From positions 1 through 60,290 of the forward strand of contig CALKNV010000013.1 of the NCBI GenBank assembly GCA_938091935.1: a DNA stretch of 60,290 nucleotides. The letters run 5' to 3'. Source of the stretch: an uncultured Pseudomonadales bacterium (GTDB lineage Bacteria > Pseudomonadota > Gammaproteobacteria > Pseudomonadales > Pseudohongiellaceae). Below the pieces are notes generated by a model. That model searched no databases. It was not told the DNA's origin and saw only the letters and a program-made list of their open reading frames with translations. Within the stretch, counting starts at the first letter, position 1; each line of letters opens with the position of its first letter. This document shows, piece after piece, positions 57,144 through 60,290 of this stretch. Position numbers and translations under genes: made by a program.

Positions 57144-57684
57144 TGCCGCCTGTACCTGAACTCGGCTAGCGACTTGAATCCTGGCCAGTCCTCGGCAACC
57201 AGCCCATTGCATTGATCGATCGAGGGAAAACCGCGCTTTAATCCCGCTGTTTTGGCGAAATCCCCACTTTACACGGCCACAAATCTGGCCTGCTTGCGCA
57301 TCTGTATCATGCCAACCGGGCGAGAGAATCCTTCTGCGGCGCAATAGGGCCGAAATCTGGCAGTGACAGAACATTAGACGGCTCCTCGTCACCACGAAGC
57401 GCATGCAAACCAAAATAAATTTCTAATATTGCTATATATAACAGAGTCTTATGAAATATTCTTACTATATTTTCTAGAAAAGAATCAAACTGGAACTTGA
57501 AGTCGTGCGCGGGCTAGCGGGCTCATACCGGGTTTATGACACCTCTGGCGCTACTGCGATAACCCCTGTACTGCCCTCTACTCTACTCTACTCTACTCTA
57601 CTCGACCCAGCCCAACCCAACCCAACTCAAACCAACTCAAACCAACTCAAACCAACCCAAACCAACTCAAGTAAAACTGAATAG
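57143..57684 (+). pseudogene. flgN: Probable flgN remnant
   Basis: Located exactly where flgN follows flgM, and about the right length. The ATG at 57143 reads only 8 codons before a TAG; later stops break this frame. In another frame, open from 57478 to 57684, the peptide RIKLELEVVRGLAGSYRVYDTSGATA resembles a FlgN C-terminus (LRG...YDxxG). The assignment rests mainly on position. The open C-terminal frame continues into the pentamer array. Confidence 0.35.
57576..57670. repeat. Pentanucleotide array, 19 in-phase units
   Basis: CTCTA five times, then CTCGA, CCCAG, CCCAA three times, then mostly ACCAA alternating with CTCAA. Every unit is exactly 5 bases, with no phase break over 95 bases. 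Confidence 0.95.
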
Positions 57685-58102
57685 CGCCTCGCCTATTCAT
57701 GATCCTTAGCTGGTCCTGGATCTGCTTCCGATACTGAATTTGTTTTTAGAAGGATAGTGATCCCAGAGGCTGCTACAAATCGTGATTTGTCGCATATGCG
57801 CCTTCTGAGACCGCATCTGATCGACTTTTGCGAGCCAATTGTGACCAGGCACACATTGCCTACGCTCAGCAGCCATTAAGCTTTGCGCCATTAGACTAAC
57901 CCTGATTTGCCACACCTGATTCAGACATCGACAGCCTTTGGCAACTTTCATTGGCAACGAGGGCGAGCCGGGCAAGTGAGCCAGAGCATAGCTTGTATTA
58001 GCCCAGCTCTTGGTTTTTAATACGCGGCCGATACAGGCCTAGAGGCGGCGCCACGGGGCGTTTCCGACACCAAAATAGCTTCCAGTCGTAACAGACAGCC
58101 TG
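57685..58102. other. Gene-poor stretch
   Basis: About 420 bases. An 89-codon minus-strand frame (57706-57975) has no recognisable features. No RNA gene or repeat was seen. Confidence 0.4.
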
Positions 58103-58357
58103 GTGGATCGAGAGTTACCAGCATTGAATGCAAAGAACTTTTATATAGTAGCAACAGCTCCCAACGAGCCTAGTCTGCAAGTCAAAATTTCTGGCCCCTA
58201 CCTGACCGAACAGGCTGCGCGGGCTGATTTGGATGCCGCAATCAAAGAAGCAGCAGACATCGATCCGAGCGCTGAAAACTACGAATACACTATCTCAAAG
58301 GTCGAGAGTCGCAAACCCGGCGTCATTCAACATATGGCTGCCCACGCCTGCCCCTGA
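58103..58357 (+). CDS. Small hypothetical protein
   Basis: 84 residues from a GTG. The peptide FYIVATAPNEPSLQVKISGPY followed by TEQAARADLDAAIKEAADID looks like a small alpha/beta domain, with a strand and an amphipathic helix. No family recognised. No clear ribosome-binding site. It stands alone in the accessory region. Confidence 0.5.
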   Translation: MDRELPALNAKNFYIVATAPNEPSLQVKISGPYLTEQAARADLDAAIKEAADIDPSAENYEYTISKVESRKPGVIQHMAAHACP

Positions 58358-58725
58358 TTGACTGCGCCAGCACCTGTTTCCATACCCCAGCCCCTGTCCA
58401 AGCCCAAAAGCCCAAACAATTCCTGATACCGCTATGGTGAAACCGAGCTGGCTTACACCACACCGAACCCACCACCACACTCTTTCTCTGGATTTCCATG
58501 GGGAAAGCTGTCGCAAATGAACGGATTCTTTGTTCCAGTGCAATAAACCCACATAAATTGCCCCTTATAGTGGTAGCCACAGTGTGGATTTCATTCGCCA
58601 GGTTAATGTTAAGAGCTTAGCCTGCAATTAAATCGCGCTGGCGCTAGATTTAGACCGCAGGGGAAACACCAAACGAGCGTGATGGTCAGCGTAGAGAGAT
58701 AGAGAAAGACTTGAGAGAGGTACCA
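58358..58725. other. Spacer upstream of the AP2-like gene
   Basis: About 370 bases without a believable gene. Minus-strand frames at 58295-58580 overlap each other and show no family features. Confidence 0.4.
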
Positions 58726-59160
58726 GTGAAGAAACTCAGTGCGTTACACCACATCAGTATTATTGAGTCACGGGGCACCAACTGTGCCTGGGTGAGAATT
58801 CGTTATGATGGCAAGAACTTCCAGGAATCCTTTCCATTTAAAAAATATGGGAGCAAAAAGAAAGCCATCGACGCCGCAAAGAAAAAGCGAGACGAACAAG
58901 GCCGCAAGATCTATGGGGACAATTGGCCTTACGCCAAGTTCAGTCCGCGCAAGATATCGCCGCTGAATTCGTCTGGTGAAATTGGCGTGAGCTACTCCGA
59001 GAAAGACCATTCCTGGGTAGCGACCTGGCAGGAAGGAAAAGGTGTGCGCCGCAAGCAACGCAACGCGTACTTTTCAATTAAGAAGTATGGTGACGCTAAG
59101 GCGAAACGCCTTGCGATCAAGACGCGAAGAGATAATGTCAAAGCTAACCGGATTCACTAG
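58726..59160 (+). CDS. Two-module AP2-like DNA-binding protein
   Basis: 144 residues from a GTG with GAGAGG five bases upstream; the frame opens 15 bases earlier at a TTG. Two similar modules are seen: CAWVRIRYDGKNFQESFPFKKYGSKKKAIDAA and GVSYSEKDHSWVATW... with KQRNAYFSIKKYGDAKAKRLA. Each has the AP2/ERF pattern of three strands with W, then a Y/F plus a helix. In bacteria AP2 domains are usually found in phage HNH endonucleases; no HNH part is present here. Probably a DNA-binding protein of mobile-element origin. Confidence 0.65.
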   Translation: MKKLSALHHISIIESRGTNCAWVRIRYDGKNFQESFPFKKYGSKKKAIDAAKKKRDEQGRKIYGDNWPYAKFSPRKISPLNSSGEIGVSYSEKDHSWVATWQEGKGVRRKQRNAYFSIKKYGDAKAKRLAIKTRRDNVKANRIH

Positions 59161-59439
59161 ACGTACAGACAGATTGCCTGACTACAAATTCAAGCTACTG
59201 ACTCACGAGCACAGAACGTCAGATTAAGGTCGCAGGCTGACTCGCGCACCTGATTCAGATTGTATCGAACTGATAGGTGGAGATCAGGTTAGAGCTGAAA
59301 GTCAGCCAGCCTGCAGCAAGCACTTTTTAGAGCGCCTTAATTTACGCCTCAAGTCCCGACACTCTTCACCTCTCGACATCCCTCACCGCCCACATCCTCG
59401 AGACTGATCGCTGCACGCCTCGGGACCAAATATCAGGTG
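59161..59439. other. Spacer between the AP2-like and DUF2239 genes
   Basis: 279 bases between convergent genes. No clear terminator or gene was found. Confidence 0.4.
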
Positions 59440-60084
59440 TCAGGCAAAAGCCGCTTCCGCATACTCACCAGCACATCTGCGAATATCCGCAGGCCAGCGT
59501 GCCGTTTCTTCCCTAAATTTTGGTCCATTACTGGCATAAAGCGCCCGCACCGCCTCTTCATAGCCAGGCAAATCCCCCGCCATGGCCGTCATGAAGCGCT
59601 GCGCGGCGTCCTGGGCCTGCTGCACACGCTCCTGGTCTGAAAGTTCTTTTCGTGCCTGGTCGATTAACCGGCGCAAAGTGGCCGAGGCGCCTCCCCGCTG
59701 CTGCTCCAGCCACTCCCAGTGCCTTGGCAGAAGCGTCACTTCCTTGCCGACAACGCCCAATTTGGGGCGCCCACGGCGTTTTTTTGGCCCTTTAATCTCT
59801 GCGTCGGGGTCACTCACCTGCTCGCTATACCGCCGCCGGATATCCTCAGCCGACCCAGACACATCCAGATCAATCTGCCGACCTGAGTCCGCATCAAACA
59901 GCAGCACCTCCCCCTTATGCTTCAGGCCATGCGCTTCGCTATTTCCTTCGCCACCTCCTTCACCATCTCCTGCCCCAAGCTCTTGAACTGCCGCGCGATT
60001 GAGCAACAGCGCCACTTCAAGCAAAGAGGCTTTAACAAGCTGCTGCTGCGCCTGAAACGCATAAACTTCCATGGATTGCTGCAT
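59440..60084 (-). CDS. DUF2239 family protein
   Basis: 214 residues. The C-terminal half matches the family pattern: RGRPKLGVVGKEVTLLPRHW, then EWLEQQRGGASATLRRLID and QDAAQRFMTAMAGDLPG. The RGRPK segment resembles an AT-hook, suggesting DNA contact (inference). A Glu/Gly-rich stretch (about 36-50) is low-complexity. The function is not established. An operator-like inverted repeat lies 5 bases upstream of the ATG. Confidence 0.8.
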   Translation of the reverse strand: MQQSMEVYAFQAQQQLVKASLLEVALLLNRAAVQELGAGDGEGGGEGNSEAHGLKHKGEVLLFDADSGRQIDLDVSGSAEDIRRRYSEQVSDPDAEIKGPKKRRGRPKLGVVGKEVTLLPRHWEWLEQQRGGASATLRRLIDQARKELSDQERVQQAQDAAQRFMTAMAGDLPGYEEAVRALYASNGPKFREETARWPADIRRCAGEYAEAAFA

Positions 60085-60088
60085 TTAT

Positions 60089-60121
60089 ATTACCCGGTAT
60101 ATATATTTTAACCGGGGTAAT
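60089..60121 (-). promoter_or_regulatory. Inverted repeat at the DUF2239 start, candidate operator
   Basis: ATTACCCGGT and ACCGGGGTAAT (imperfect by one base) separated by 12 A/T bases, just before the start codon. The AT-rich centre could hold the -10 region. The position suits a repressor or the gene's own product. Confidence 0.55.
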
Positions 60122-60195
60122 AATATACCCAGACGCAACAAAAATGCAAAACTTAACTGCCTTGGTGCGCATTAAGAGGAATAACCTAAAGGGCT

Positions 60196-60290
60196 TCAGG
60201 ATTTGATAAGGAGGGATTTCAACTTATCGTTGAAATTGACGGTGCCTTCGACAGCGAATTGTTCGTGATTGGCTTCTATGTAGGCGAGGT
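60196..60290 (-). CDS. C-terminal end of an unidentified gene, cut by window edge
   Basis: Minus-strand frame entering at the right edge and ending at a TGA (60196-60198). The last 30 residues include AYIEANHEQFAVEGTVNF and end KSLLIKS. Codon use looks natural, but the family cannot be recognised from so little. Confidence 0.5.
   Translation of the reverse strand, partial: LAYIEANHEQFAVEGTVNFNDKLKSLLIKS

Noticed and set aside
57132..57413. 93-codon minus-strand frame
   Set aside because: Opposite the probable flgN remnant, Arg-rich, no recognisable features.

Overview
The window is a chromosomal segment of a gammaproteobacterium with moderate GC content (judged by eye, not computed). About 53.8 kb of it is dense housekeeping sequence whose blocks follow orders I recall from Pseudomonas and related marine gammaproteobacteria: pepN-DUF2797-yeaC-glpG-nadK; prfB-lysS; dapA-bamC; the run nadA, bepA, tusA-like; tRNA-Lys-queC-queE-cpoB-pal-tolBARQ-ruvBAC-yebC-aspS; proS-acyP-yihY-arsC-wrbA-DUF2069-hda-DUF2066-purM-purN-DUF3108. 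No rRNA, CRISPR array, transposase or intact prophage was seen.

Layout. 1-7.4 kb: partial pepN, DUF2797, YeaC-like protein, rhomboid glpG, nadK, a large secreted zinc metalloprotease and a PLP-dependent desulfhydrase. 7.4-12.5 kb: tRNA-Asp and tRNA-Val, a CHASE2 nucleotide cyclase, queD, an FAD reductase and ung. 12.5-24.2 kb: lysS, prfB with its programmed frameshift, mnmC, apeB, an FKBP isomerase, an LRR lipoprotein, miaE, rmuC, bamC and dapA. 24.3-31.8 kb: AI-2E-type permease, TusA-like protein, bepA, nadA, a tandem array of multi-hairpin repeats, tRNA-Lys, queC, queE and the last tol-pal gene cpoB. 31.8-41.4 kb: the rest of tol-pal (without ybgC), ruvBAC, yebC, aspS and a zinc-ribbon gene. 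42-53.8 kb: an HU-like gene with a long structured leader, proS, acyP, yihY, arsC, wrbA, DUF2069, hda, DUF2066, purMN, DUF3108 and a FleQ-type sigma-54 activator.

From 53.8 kb the character changes: coding density falls and broken genes appear. A response-regulator-like remnant, a GNAT/FemAB-like gene with an in-frame amber stop, a flgA pseudogene with several stops and a frameshift, an intact flgM and a probable flgN remnant lie in a row beside the intact fleQ-like gene. I read this as a decaying flagellar locus in which only the two regulators remain open. The probable flgN remnant runs into a 95-bp array of 19 in-phase pentanucleotides. Further right are small orphan genes (a short protein, a two-module AP2-like protein, a DUF2239 gene with an operator-like inverted repeat at its start) and the 3' end of an unidentified gene.

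Functional links: queC, queD and queE (three separate places) make the queuosine precursor; mnmC and miaE modify tRNA; tol-pal/cpoB, bamC, bepA and the FKBP protein serve the envelope; ruvABC, rmuC and ung serve DNA repair; purM and purN purine synthesis; nadA and nadK NAD(P).
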